From Neostapfia colusana (Eukaryota > Streptophyta > Magnoliopsida > Poales > Poaceae): 64,000 bases of DNA. The position numbers were made by a program, and so were the translations under genes. Of the stretch, positions 22,401 through 34,073 are shown one piece after another. Under the pieces are notes generated by a model, which saw only the letters and a list, made by a program, of their open reading frames with translations, did no database searches and was not told the origin of the DNA. The stretch is taken from positions 114,422,153 through 114,486,152 of the forward strand of contig JASWHV010000003.1 of assembly GCA_030760725.1 (NCBI GenBank), read 5' to 3'. Numbering within the stretch: the first letter of the stretch is position 1; each line of letters begins with the position of its first letter.

Positions 22401-23697
22401 GTTTCATGCGAGGTTTCAAAAACAAACTGGTGCGCCCTAATGTGTAGCCCGTGTGTGCGAAGTTTCGTGGTGTCTAAACGACAATCAATCGGGAATTTTG
22501 CAGAATCATACCGGAAGGTCAGTTTTCCCCGGCCGGAGAGGATCTTCGAAATTCGCCGTCGAGAGACAGAGACAGGCTTTGTGCTTCGGGTGGAAGCTGC
22601 AGGGACATGCCGCGCGTCCCATGGTGACCTTGCTCGGTCGTGAAAACCACTCTGTGGTGCTGCCCACGAGAGCGCCGCGTTGCTGTTGTGTGACATCCAC
22701 CGCGGAAGCTGGGTTAACTCGGTGTGGAGAGCACGAACTTCCTTGGCGATGGCTCGAGGAGGTCGAGGAGACTATGGTGGTGTGGTTTTGCTGGTCAGCT
22801 GCGGCTGGCACACGTGCCAGGCGGTATCCGATCGATCACAGGCACGGCGGCAGCGCTCGGTTTGCTTCGTGGGCGAGGGAGGATGAACAACGTCGTGGCC
22901 TCGGTGATGAGGGGGAAAGGGGGCACGGCAGTGTTTAAAGGCGTCCAGCAGCTCTCCAGCGCGCCGAAAATCACCAGGAGCTGGCTGCCGGCTGTCCCTC
23001 GGTGTCGATCGGAGGGCAGTCGGTTCTGCCGTTTCTTCGTGTGGAAGGAAAGCAAACAGAGACTGGGTGCTTCACTGAAGATCTTTTTGCAAATTTTCAG
23101 TCCTCCCAATGACATGTGGGACCCATTGTTCAGTCCCTCCTTATCCCCTGTTAAATATCTCCCAAGTTTGAATATTGATGGAATTCAATTTTTGGGAATT
23201 CAAATGTGATATGCGTTTGGATAATTGGGCAAGTTTCATCCAAATTCAAATGGGTGTTTGAATTCTTTGTTATCTAAAGTCCATTTTGGAAAATGGGTTG
23301 CAAATCATTTTCATAAATCATGAAACTTTGCACACACCCTAATTTGGACCCAAGGAATTCAAATATGGAATCTGATTTTTATTTTGGCTGCTGCAAATGA
23401 GATTTGCAGCACAACAGTTTTGAATTCCATTGTGTTGTTCTCATTTGAATTTTTGTTTGAACAAATTGTTCCAAATCTGCTTTTTTTGTTTTCTCACACA
23501 TATGGGAACTTCCCATCTTGGTTTTAGACCCCTCTAGGGTTCCAAGTTCTCAAATAAACATTTGACTTGTGTGAAGAAAACCCTCATGTGTGTTATCACA
23601 TGTGGAAAAGTTTTAACAAGTCCCAAATTTCACTCATATGAAACAAAACTTTTGCAAACAAGGGTTTCTTTGTATTCACATTTTTGGGACCTTTACA
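19429..23697 (-). repeat. Element B 3' LTR (left copy, 4269 bp)
   Basis: Pairs with 29802-34073. It starts tgagacggg on the plus strand and ends gacctttaca. It has an AT-rich part with repeated sequence, a GC-rich zone at about 21870-23060 that produces several overlapping chance ORFs on both strands, and the conserved core around 20230-20560. No independent gene was seen. Confidence 0.93.
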
Positions 23698-23698
23698 T

Positions 23699-23716
23699 TC
23701 CTGCCCCCTTAAAAGG
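23699..23716 (-). other. Element B polypurine tract
   Basis: On the minus strand a purine run (aaggggg core) immediately precedes the 3' LTR, preceded by a gggacgagattcc segment also found before the purine tract of A. Confidence 0.8.
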
Positions 23717-23864
23717 AATCTCGTCCCGAGATTCAAAAGAGGAACAAGAGGGGAGGTAATTACAAAGTTTATGACAAAAGCTCCAGATAGTTCTTGTGGA
23801 TGTAATCTTCGGTCTCCCACATCGCCTCTTCCGGGGTATGATTACTCCACAGGACTTTGTAAAA

Positions 23865-26800
23865 TTAAAAAGTCCGATTCCTGGTGGTACGGGTCTTTTC
23901 GTCGATAATCTGAATAGGCTGCTCGACGTAGGTGAGATCCGGCTTTAACTCGTCGATGTCTTCAGTGCGGATGGCAGCTGTCAACTTGAGACATTTCCGC
24001 AGCTGGGACACGTGAAATATGTCGTGAATACCGGCAAGGCTTGCCGGTAGTTCCAGCCGGTAGGCTACAGTCCCGCACTTCTCCATAAAGGTAAACGGAC
24101 TGATGAGTCGGGGAGCAAGTTTCCCCTTGACACCGAACCAATGAATCCCTTTCATCAGAGACACACGAAGATACACGTGCTCTCCGACATCGAAATGCAG
24201 CGGTCGACATCTCTGATCCGCGTAGATCTTTTGACGAGATTGGGCAGCTTTGAGGTTCTCTTGTATTATCCGAACTCTCTCTTCGGCTTCATTGACAAGA
24301 TCAACCCCGAACGTTACTCGTTCACCGGACTCACACCAGTTCAATGGTGTACGGCACTTCCGGCCGTATAGAGCTTCATATAGTGTCATTTGAATGCTCG
24401 TCTGATACCCGTTGTTGTACGAGAACTCCGCCAACGGTATGTGATCATCCCAGCTCTTACCGTGGTGGATGGCACATGCTCTTAGCATATCTTCCAGTAT
24501 TTGATTCACCCTCTCGGTTTGTCCATCGGTTTGAGGGTGGTACGCAGAGCTTCTAATCAACTTCGTCCCCAAGGATGCATGTAGCTGGTCCCAGAAACGG
24601 GCTACGAACAGCGATCCTCTATCTGACACAATGGTACGGGGCACTCCATGTAAGCACAAGATCCGTGCTATGTACAGCTCCGCATACTGCTTTGCGTTGT
24701 ACCTAGTATGCACAGGGATGAAATGTGCTGATTTGGTTAACCGGTCCACGATTACCCAAATTGAATCATGGTTGTGGGAGGTCATCGGCAGCCCGACGAT
24801 GAAGTCCATACTCAAGTATTCCCACTTCCATGCTGGTACTTGCAATGGCTGCAACAGGCCTGACTTCTTCATATGGTCGGCCTTGACTCTTCGACACGTA
24901 TCATATTCCGAAACGTACTTTGCAACTTCACGTTTGATATGTGTCCACCAAAACTTCTTCCGGAGATCTTGGTACATTTTATTACTGCCCGGATGAATGG
25001 AAAACTTGGACAAATGAGCTTCGTCCAAAATTTTCTTCCGTAGTCCCATATCCTGGGGTACTACTATCCGGTCGTTGAACCACAAAATACCTTCATCATC
25101 CTTCCGGAAGCACTTCATTTCTCCGTTGTGTATCCTCCGCTGTATGTGAGACATACCCTTGTCTTTTCGTTGAGCTTCCATGATCTCCTCTCGGATAGTA
25201 GGAATGAGAGCGAGATTATAGAGAGCTCCATACGGTATGACACGGAGGCTTGGTTCTTCATCATCCATTTCAGCAATAGTTAGGTGATGGATATGCGCCT
25301 TACGACTGAGTGCATCGGTGACCACATTCACCTTTCCTGGATGATAATGAATCTCATGTTCATAATCTTTAATGAGCTCTAGCCATCTTCGTTGCCTCAT
25401 GTTCAATTCTTTCTGAGTGAAGATGTACTTTAAGCTCTTGTGGTCGGTGTAGAGGTGTACAAGATTTCCGAGCAAGTAATGCCTCCACATCTTCAAAGCA
25501 AGGACCACGGCAGCTAACTCAAGATCATGAGTTGTATAATGCTGCTCGTGAGTTCTGAGTTGACGAGATCCATAAGCGACCACTCGTCTTTCTTGCATCA
25601 GGACGCAACCAAGACCGATGCCAGATGCATCGCAATAAACGTCGAATGGCTTTGTCGTATCAGGCTGAGCAAGAACTGGGGCTGTTGTGAGATGCTTCAC
25701 TAGGGTCTTGAAAGCTTGCACACACGCAGCACCCCACATAAATCTGGTGTTCTTCTTTAATAATTCCGTCATCGGTTTAGCGATCTTGGAGAAACCCGGA
25801 ATGAACCTCCGGTAATAACCCGCTAAACCGAGGAATCTACGGATTTCATGTACTGACTTTGGTGACTCCCATTTCTGTACTTGGATAATCTTACTCGGAT
25901 CTACAGCGATGCCCTCCGCTGAAATGATGTGTCCGAGAAATGGTACTTGATTAATCCAGAATTCACACTTGCTGAATTTTGCATAGAGCTGATGATCTCG
26001 CAATCTTTGTAGCACAGTATGCAGATGTTCAGCATGTTCTTCCTCTGACTTGGAGTACACCAAGATATCGTCGATGAAGACAACGACGAATTTATCCAAC
26101 TCCGGCATGAACACTGAATTCATCAGGTACATAAAGTGTGCTGGGGCGTTGGTCAAACCAAAAGACATAACGAGATATTCATACATCCTGTATCTCGTTG
26201 GGAATGCCGTCTTCGGAATATCTTCTGCCCGGATTTTAATCTGGTGATATCCGGATCGAAGATCCATCTTCGAAAATACCTTCGCACCCACTAATTGATC
26301 GAAGAGCATATCAATGCGAGGTAGTGGATACTTGTTCTTGATGGTAACGGCGTTCAACGGACGATAATCAACACAAAGCCGTAGTGTTTCGTCCTTCTTT
26401 TTGACAAACAACGCTGAACAGCCCCAAGGTGACGAACTCGGTCGTATAAAGCCCTTGCTCATTAGGTCATTCAGCTGTGTCTTCAATTCTGCCAGTTCAT
26501 TGGGTGCCATCTTGTACGGCCTTCGTGATATCGGTGTTGTTTCTGGTATAAGTTCAATCTTGAACTCAACGTCTCGTTCGGGCGGCATGCCCGGTAAATC
26601 CTCGGGAAATACATCCGGATACTCACGTACCACCGGAATGTCCTCTATCTTGACAGCTTCCGTATGGTTCACTGTTGCAATCTTCTGCCGTCTGGCACCC
26701 AGAATTAATATATGAAGACCGTGCCGTGTGGAGTTGAGCTCAACGGTCCTAGAGCTGATGTTAAGAACCGCCTGGTTGTAATTCAACCACGACATTCCCA

Positions 26801-28262
26801 AAATGATGTCGATCTTCAGACCTTCAAAAATAATGAGGGTCGTAGGGTATATTTTACCCCCCAAACAAAGAGGTGCTCGGGGAACAACCTCGCTTGCGGT
26901 ACTGCTGCCCCCGGGCGAGGATATGAGGTATTGCCTCTTTGTATAAACTGTTTGGAGCTGATGTTGAGCCACAAAAGATTGGCTAACAAAGTTGTGTGTG
27001 GCTCCGGAATCAAAGAAAACTAAAACCGGTAGCTGATTCAGAGAAAAGATCCCTGCTAAAGCTGTTTCTCCTTCCGGAACATCATCAATCACAGCATAGT
27101 GAATATTGCCCCTTATCTGCCCTCCTATCTGCAGATTGAGGTACAGATCATATTGTTGTAAATATGATGACCCGTAGCCTCGAGTTCCCTCCGGACATTG
27201 ACTAGCATAATGGCCCGTACGCCCACAAGTGAAACACGGATGCCTCTCCGGTTCTTCGTTGACTTGCGGTGGGATGCTAGGTACACATTGCTGCAGCGAT
27301 GGAGCACAAACCACCGTCTGATGCTGCGGCTGTGGAGGTGGTGCAAGTTGTAGAACTTGACCAGCAATCAACCTCTGCGGAGTAGATCGTACAGATGACC
27401 TCCATCTTTCACCGGGTGACGTTCGATACACCACACGGTACTTCTGAGGCACATAACTTGTGCTAGCCTGCTCAATCTCACTCATCTTTCTCTTCTCGGC
27501 TTGCCACTCAAGTGTCGGCTTTTCTTGGATGAAAACCGCATCGACCATGTCGGTGTAACTGCCGTTATTGTGTACGGCCAACTTATCCTGTAATATGGCA
27601 CTCAGGCCATGGAAGAATAGGTCACACCGTGCCTCTTCTTTCGCCACATATTCGGGAGCACATTGGGTCAAAAGGTTAAACCTTCTGACATACTCAAGGA
27701 CACTCATGTCCCCTTGCTTCAAGCCCAAAAATTCCTCCCGCTTTGCCATGACAATACCTAGTTGTATGTAACGAGTACGAAAGGATTCACAAAACTCCCT
27801 CCATGTCACTTGATGGTCCTCTGGGATGGTGGCAAGATTATTAACCCACCAGTTCCTGGCAGCTCCATGGAGTTGCTGAGCGGCAAACTTGGTCTTCTGC
27901 ACTTCATCACACTCGAATACTCCGAATTTAGACTCCATGACATGAAGCCATTGATCTGCTTCCACAGGTTCGGTGGCTTCAGTAAAGATTGGCGGTTGAG
28001 TCGCCAAGAAGTCCAGATAAGCGTTCTGAGGTGGAACGACTTGTTGCGTGTTCTGGAGTACGCCTTGCTGTACCAAAGCTTGGAGTAAGCGTGTGTGTTC
28101 TTGCGTTTCTTCATGGAGTAGCCTAGTGTTCTCTTGATTAGACTCGACAACTCGAGTCATAAGATCCATCCATCCCATGGATGGTGGTTCCGACGGTGGA
28201 ACGGAAGCATCACTGCCTCGACGAGAACTCCCGGCCCTACTCCTAGAGCGAGTACGAACCAT
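23865..28262 (-). CDS. Element B Gag-Pol polyprotein (1465 codons, single premature stop near the end)
   Basis: One open frame encodes a basic start (MVRTRSRSR), capsid (about residues 80-250), zinc knuckle [14 protein letters not shown] (343-356), protease DSGATHN (418-424), RT (about 570-770; D667, FIDD at 729-732), RNase H (D878, E915, D940, D983), integrase zinc domain (H1083, H1090, then Y1120 where a Cys is expected, C1123) and integrase core (D1153, D1214, E1250). The ATG at 28262 directly follows tacattttacag plus one base. A TAA at 23865-23867 stops translation inside the chromodomain-like tail; the same frame continues YKVLWSNHTPEEAMWE to a stop at 23769-23771. All catalytic acids are present. 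The C1120Y change and the tail stop probably impair integrase. It would act in cytoplasmic particles and then the nucleus. Confidence 0.93.
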   Translation of the reverse strand: MVRTRSRSRAGSSRRGSDASVPPSEPPSMGWMDLMTRVVESNQENTRLLHEETQEHTRLLQALVQQGVLQNTQQVVPPQNAYLDFLATQPPIFTEATEPVEADQWLHVMESKFGVFECDEVQKTKFAAQQLHGAARNWWVNNLATIPEDHQVTWREFCESFRTRYIQLGIVMAKREEFLGLKQGDMSVLEYVRRFNLLTQCAPEYVAKEEARCDLFFHGLSAILQDKLAVHNNGSYTDMVDAVFIQEKPTLEWQAEKRKMSEIEQASTSYVPQKYRVVYRTSPGERWRSSVRSTPQRLIAGQVLQLAPPPQPQHQTVVCAPSLQQCVPSIPPQVNEEPERHPCFTCGRTGHYASQCPEGTRGYGSSYLQQYDLYLNLQIGGQIRGNIHYAVIDDVPEGETALAGIFSLNQLPVLVFFDSGATHNFVSQSFVAQHQLQTVYTKRQYLISSPGGSSTASEVVPRAPLCLGGKIYPTTLIIFEGLKIDIILGMSWLNYNQAVLNISSRTVELNSTRHGLHILILGARRQKIATVNHTEAVKIEDIPVVREYPDVFPEDLPGMPPERDVEFKIELIPETTPISRRPYKMAPNELAELKTQLNDLMSKGFIRPSSSPWGCSALFVKKKDETLRLCVDYRPLNAVTIKNKYPLPRIDMLFDQLVGAKVFSKMDLRSGYHQIKIRAEDIPKTAFPTRYRMYEYLVMSFGLTNAPAHFMYLMNSVFMPELDKFVVVFIDDILVYSKSEEEHAEHLHTVLQRLRDHQLYAKFSKCEFWINQVPFLGHIISAEGIAVDPSKIIQVQKWESPKSVHEIRRFLGLAGYYRRFIPGFSKIAKPMTELLKKNTRFMWGAACVQAFKTLVKHLTTAPVLAQPDTTKPFDVYCDASGIGLGCVLMQERRVVAYGSRQLRTHEQHYTTHDLELAAVVLALKMWRHYLLGNLVHLYTDHKSLKYIFTQKELNMRQRRWLELIKDYEHEIHYHPGKVNVVTDALSRKAHIHHLTIAEMDDEEPSLRVIPYGALYNLALIPTIREEIMEAQRKDKGMSHIQRRIHNGEMKCFRKDDEGILWFNDRIVVPQDMGLRKKILDEAHLSKFSIHPGSNKMYQDLRKKFWWTHIKREVAKYVSEYDTCRRVKADHMKKSGLLQPLQVPAWKWEYLSMDFIVGLPMTSHNHDSIWVIVDRLTKSAHFIPVHTRYNAKQYAELYIARILCLHGVPRTIVSDRGSLFVARFWDQLHASLGTKLIRSSAYHPQTDGQTERVNQILEDMLRACAIHHGKSWDDHIPLAEFSYNNGYQTSIQMTLYEALYGRKCRTPLNWCESGERVTFGVDLVNEAEERVRIIQENLKAAQSRQKIYADQRCRPLHFDVGEHVYLRVSLMKGIHWFGVKGKLAPRLISPFTFMEKCGTVAYRLELPASLAGIHDIFHVSQLRKCLKLTAAIRTEDIDELKPDLTYVEQPIQIIDEKTRTTRNRTF

Positions 28263-29787
28263 ACTGTAAAATGTAGTTGAGATGAGTTAAACAAGAACTC
28301 AGCAGTATGTGAGACTAATGGAAACACGAATATGTCAAACTTTAGTAAAAGCAGTAACAAAATCCATGTTTACACAATTCCTTAGTAGGCATAACTATCC
28401 AGCCTATTTGTACAGGACAGACCTTTATGCACTATCTCCAGATTTTGATCTAGTTAAGAGCATTTTCATAACTCAAGTAGAATACCAAAGTTAAAGTTAA
28501 CCTCAGTATATTTCCAACGAGTACTCATATGCCTCCAGATCATCTCTGGATTAAGAGTTATGGTTTTCCAAAGTTGACAGAATTCCTGGATAAAATTTGC
28601 CAACATCACCTCTGTATGTGGCTGATTTCATCCCGTTGTATATGTAAATACAATAAGAATCTGAACAAACTTTGAACAACAAAAATGTGACACAATTCAT
28701 AACCTTTCCAATGGTGTATCATAGGCTTCTTAAGGGTTTTTCTACAGGAAGTTATGGCTTAAAAAACAGAAAGGTCCAGAGAGGTTTTGCTGCTGTCCTG
28801 GTTCTGGACAGTTTACCTTCCTATGAACTTTCTACCCATTTAGCTTGTGATTCTGCTCTGGAGATCTACAAATAAGTTGTAGATCACTTGAAAATATTTG
28901 CAGAACTGTATCACACACCTTAATTGGGTCAAGCTACTCAGAGTTATGCTCTGTTGAAGTCCAGCAAAAATTTCTGCCGAAAACAGAGCACTCTGTTTTT
29001 CAAATCTTTGAAGCCTAGTCTTCCTCTCATTTGAATCTTAGCTCAAAACAAGATTTCAGTAGCTAATATTTGTTTTAAACTTCTATTTTTAATCAAAAGT
29101 TAGTTCATGAGTCATTTCTTCAAAGGAAAGGAGTTATAAAGTTTAGTGCGGCGTCGACGCACCGTAAGAAGCATGTCGGTACTACGTAGCCTCACCAAAA
29201 TAAATCCTAACCGGATTATACCGGCATAAATGTATCTTAGGTGGCACTAAAACGGTCACTCGCAAATGTGTACTATTCGTACTACGGTTTCGTGGTTAAT
29301 CCTGCATAAGTCACACTCAATCGTCAGGTCCGGCTGCACACCGAACCCGGTATCCATACAGTTCTTACACCCGTCCGTCATCACTCGCACAGGTGTTCTC
29401 AAGCCAAACACGCCTTGAGCTAAGTGTTCATGTTACTAACCACGTGACGGGGTTTCCCAAATTGCACCACGCACGCCAGGGACAGACGTTGCTCGAATAC
29501 CCCAAACGACATGAAGAGTCGTAGAGGATATTAAAGCGGGTCGGGTTACCTGCCACCCGTGGGGCTCCACCCTTCAGCTTGTGCGCACTGGTGGACAGCG
29601 CTTACGTGCACCCCCCAAGACATAACTGGTCCCGAGATGCACGATTTTCCGACATAACAAATAAGTTAGTTTGCCACCTTCATAATAAGCTAATATTAAT
29701 CCTTATGTGGGCCTAATACCGTTTCCTCACCGTATCCTAAATTTTTGTCGTAATACCTTCCTTATTCCGTGTGCTATTACCAATGCG
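28263..29787 (-). other. Element B untranslated leader
   Basis: About 1.5 kb between primer site and gag with no supported coding frame. It includes the conserved leader block (29172-29300 and neighbouring sequence to about 29520) and modules such as the plus-strand complement of ttggaaaggttatgaattgtg near 28695-28715. It has no extra ORF, unlike A. Confidence 0.65.
29172..29300 (-). promoter_or_regulatory. Conserved leader block, copy in element B
   Basis: On the minus strand it reads tagtacacatttgcgag, agtgccac, gccggtataatccggttag and acgtagtaccgacatgc in that order, as in A and C. The block has a short inverted character (ccggtata/tccgg). Function unknown. Confidence 0.5.
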
Positions 29788-29799
29788 GCTCTGATACCA
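29788..29799 (-). other. Element B primer-binding site
   Basis: The minus strand reads TGGTATCAGAGC exactly, two bases inside the 5' LTR end. It is the initiator Met-tRNA type. Confidence 0.92.
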
Positions 29800-29801
29800 G
29801 C

Positions 29802-32800
29802 TGAGACGGGCCCATCAACTGAGACAGGCCACTCGCCCGGGAATCGCATTGGGTGGTGCCGTGTTGTGCGGCACCCAACAGCACACATACAAGGAACAAT
29901 GTATTACATAAAACAATAGCGGAAGCTTACAAGTTTTTCTTTGTAAATAGTTTACATCAAATAGATACAGCGGAAGTCTATAACAACTCACGTCGAATAA
30001 TTAAGAGCACTCGAGATGAAGTCCAGCCCGCGGACTCCTCTCGCTAGCAACACGAAGACAACAGCAGCGGCTGGGTCCTCCCTGGGTTAAACGACTCGGA
30101 AGTCTCCGAGTCTTACCGGACAACCTCCATCTTAGCATTGATGTTAACCTGCAAAACCACTTATATAGCAAGCGTGAGCACATAGGCTCAGCAAGACTGA
30201 TCCGTCTCTCCTAAACAAGAAACTCTACATGCACGACGGTCGCAATTAGGTTAGCTAAATTTACATAAAGGACTCACCTAAAGTTGATCCTTAACATTCA
30301 GATTTTAAGCCTCATTGTGCAGACCTTGAGCCGAAAAGCATCGCAACTCCACAATCAAACAAGAAACGCTTTGTTGCGATGCTCCTTGCACCATGTGAAA
30401 GTAAAGTTCAATGCGCCTATCTCTAATTCAATCATGGTTGCAATACAAGTTACAGCACAGCCTTATCAAGTTCAAAGATAACCAGTTCCAGTTGTTACTA
30501 CGTCAAGACGCAGTGGACAAGTATGCTCATATGACCGCGAGCGACGGTGATTCAAATCAGTACACGCCCGGACTACACGACACGTACACCCGTACTCCGA
30601 GTTGACGGCAGCAACCTCGACTGACGTTGTACGCGGCCACCTTTCCCAAGATCTTCCACATTGGACACAGTCCAACTGCCCCGAGTACGCAAGCTCCCTC
30701 AAGGTACATACCAGCAGTGGTATGTTCTTAAGCGAGGTACCTCCTGCTACACGGACGCCGAAAGCCTAAGGCAGTTGGAAAAGTTTCACTATGGATCTCC
30801 CAAGGTACATCGGTTTCCTGGGTCCCATATAGCCAGTATGCGCCCGGTACACAACTCAAACTTGTCCAACAGGGCCAAGCACGGACGGGCCTTAACCGAC
30901 ACAGGCAGGGCTATGCACGCACGGCCTGCAACCTGCTGCATCTAAACCTCTCTGCCCGATCTCCATTTCTTATGTGTGAACTTTCCTTATCTTTTATAAT
31001 TCGGACCCGTTCCGAGTAAACCAGCCCTAAACTCGCGAGTAGCTTCCAACTACTCGACTTCTACCGGACCTTTCCTACTAACATTTAGCGTGGCCAAATC
31101 CACTCGAGGAGGTGCTATTCTACCCTTTCTCTCTTAGGTATTTCTGGTCATGCAAGTGGGGTTTTTAATATCATCTAGACTTACTGCAATCAATGATGCA
31201 AAGCTATGATCTCTACAAATGAAAATGCTTTATAAAACTGTTTAAATGCAAACCTGGGCTTGCCTGTTTTGCAGGTGACTAAGGTTACAATCAGTTAGTG
31301 ACGATCACTTGTAGCTTGATCACTTGCCTTCCCTTCCTTCTTGATCTTCACTTTAAGTCCTTTTCCCTTCTTCACGTATAAGCTACATGATATGATCATG
31401 CATATGTATTTAATTGAAAAGCTTTTGCTAATAAGATCTAATGACAGTTTTAAAACTGGAACTCTGTTTAAGAACTTAAAATGACACTGGTGCTAGTGGT
31501 TTGGGTTGGGTTTAAACACTATGATCAAATGTTGAGTGCTTTTTCCACTTAAGTGTTGATCACATTAAGAGGTTACACATGACAGTGGTGATCCAGAGCT
31601 CGAATGGAGCTGGAAATTTTCATGTGAGTTCCTTGTCACAAGAAAGCCCTCTGGACCAAAATTTAGCACTTTTCATGGAGTGGTTTATTTAGAATAATTC
31701 TCTAAGTGTTTAGTCAAAGATGAATAAATTCTGAGGTAGCACCCCTGTTCATGTCAAACTCAGTGAACCACCATTTAAATTATAGTTCATAGAGTCTATA
31801 TGAAGTTTCCTAGGATTTTTGGAACTAAGAATTGCCCAAAACTGAATTTACCAGTTTTGGAAATTCTCTGAAAAATGTTTCTGTATTCAATTGAACACAG
31901 CAACTTACAATCTGAATTACCCTGATCAATTCAACTCCAAATGAGCTGAAACATTTACAGGAGTCTAATAACACCCTATAGAATATTCTGGTAAAGTTTG
32001 AGGATTTTTGGATAAACCAAACTCCCTCTAAAATTCTTTTGCTGAAAAGCTTTAAAGAATTTTCCAGAATTAAATAAAGACTTTCATACAAATTGGGTTG
32101 CATATTTGGATAGAGTTTGTCAATCTTAATCTAACCCTATTTGAATCACTAAATTTGGAGGTTCTTAGCAAAAGTTATGATCTTCTAAAGTTTGGAGAAA
32201 ATCCTAGAATTTGAATAAATCCGAGAAATGTTTAAACCTGACTGTGGGACCAAGGGGCACGTGTCAGCTGCCGGGAGCGCGCCACACGGGGTCTTAGGGT
32301 TATCTCCCATGCTTTTACAATCAATCCCGCGCCACAGAGTATCCAGCCCCCTTCCCCGAGTCGCTGACAGGCGGGACTGGCGAGGTCGTCTTCAACCTCC
32401 CGCTCCCGCACGACCCCGCCGCCGGGCTCGCTGGAGAAGCTCCGGGATCGGTCATCCGGCCACCCCTGACGCTGAAACTCGCCGCCAGCCCCTAATTCAA
32501 CGCGAGAAACACGCTGGTGGGGTTTTCTCGAGCTGGCAGGGCCCCTAAACTAGCCCGCGACGGCGCATCGGCTCGGATGAGGTCCGGCGACGTCGACCTG
32601 ACGCTCTAGCCCATCAAAAGCTTCCTGGAAAGGCTCTACAGCACCAGTGGAGGTTGGCAAAGCTAGGCATGGCTGCACATGGGCTCGGAAACGGCTCTAA
32701 CCTAGGGTTCACCGTGCACCCGCACCTTCCCGCCATAGCCGCCTTCGGAAATCTTGAAATTGCACCGTGCACAGTGTGTTTCATGCGAGGATTCAAAACA

Positions 32801-34073
32801 AATCTGGTGCGCCCTAAAGTGTAGCCCGTGTGTGCGAAGTTTTGTGGTGTCTAAACGACAATCAATCAGGAATTTTGCAGAATCATACCGGAAGGTCAGT
32901 TTTCCCCGGCCGGAGAGGATCTTCGAAATTGGCCGTCGAGAGGCAGAGACAGGCTTTGTGCTTTGGGTGGAAGCTGCAGGGAGATGTCGCGCGTCCCACG
33001 GTGGCCTTGCTCGGTCGTGAAAACCGCTCTGTGGTGCTGCCCACGAGAGCGCCGCGTTGCTGTTGTGTGACGGCCGCCGCGGAAGCTGGGTTAACTCAGT
33101 GTGGAGAGCACGAACGCCCTTGGCGATGGCTCGAGGAGGTCGAGGAGACTATGGTGGTGTGGTTTTGCTGGTCAGCTGCGGCTGGCACACGCGCCAGGCG
33201 GTGTCCGATCGATCACAGGCACGGCGGCAGCGCTCGGTTTGCTTCGTGCGCGAGGGAGGATGAACAACATCGTGGCCTCGGTGATGAGGGGGAAAGGGGG
33301 CACGGCAGTGTTTAAAGGCGTCCAGCAGCTCTCCAGCGTGCCAAAAATCACCAGGAGCTGGCTGCCGGCTGTCCCTCGGTGTCGATCGGAGGGCAGTCAG
33401 TTCTGCCGTTTCTTCGCGTGGGAGGAAAGCAAACAGAGACTGGGTGCTTCACTGAAGATCTTTTTGCAAATTTTCAGTCCTCGCAATGGCATGTGGGACC
33501 CATTGTTCAGTCCCTCCTTATCCCCTGTTAAATATCTCCCAAGTTTGAATATTGATGGAATTCAATTTTTGGGAATTCAAATCTGATATGCATTTGGATA
33601 ATTGGGCAAGTTTCATCCAAATTCAAATGGGTGCTTGAATTCTTTGTTATCTAAAGTCCATTTTGGAAAATGGGTTGCAAATCATTTTCATAAATCATGA
33701 AACTTTGCACACCCCCTAATTTGGACCCAAGGAATTCAAATATGAAATCGGTTTTTATTTTGGCTGCTGCAAATGAGATTTTCAGCACAACAGTTTTGAA
33801 TTCCATTGTGTTGTTCTCATTTGAATTTTTGTTTGAACAAATTGTTCCAAATCTGATTTTTTTGTTTTCTCACACATAAGGGAACTTCCCATCTTGGTTT
33901 TAGACCCCTCTAGGGTTCCAAGTTCTCAAATAAACATTTGACTTGTGTGAAGAAAACCCTAATGTGTTTTATCACATGTGGAAAAGTTTTAACAAGTCCA
34001 AAATTTCACTCATATGAAACAAAACTTTTGCAAACAAGAGTTTCTTTGTATTCACATTTTTGGGACCTTTACA
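29802..34073 (-). repeat. Element B 5' LTR (right copy, 4272 bp)
   Basis: Nearly identical partner of 19429-23697, including the GC-rich zone (about 32250-33440) and the same chance ORFs shifted by about 10.37 kb. The primer site adjoins its 29802 edge. Confidence 0.93.

Larger units (their letters stand above)
19429..34073 (-). mobile_element. Element B: young, nearly intact Tekay/Del-like chromovirus
   Basis: 14,645 bp with LTRs of 4269 bp (19429-23697) and 4272 bp (29802-34073), an internal region of 6104 bp, a perfect primer site and polypurine tract, and perfect 5-bp duplications. In its own (minus) orientation each LTR begins TGTAAAGGTCCC and ends CCGTCTCA. By hand, the first roughly 510 aligned LTR bases show about 15 differences, mostly transitions, consistent with a recent insertion. 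One long open frame covers gag through integrase. It lacks the extra ORF seen in A and D. Confidence 0.95.

Noticed and set aside
21838..23209. Several ORFs of 100-161 codons, repeated at 32228-33586
   Set aside because: Both sets lie in the paired LTRs of element B. They are duplicated because the LTRs are, and overlapping frames on both strands argue for GC-rich chance ORFs.
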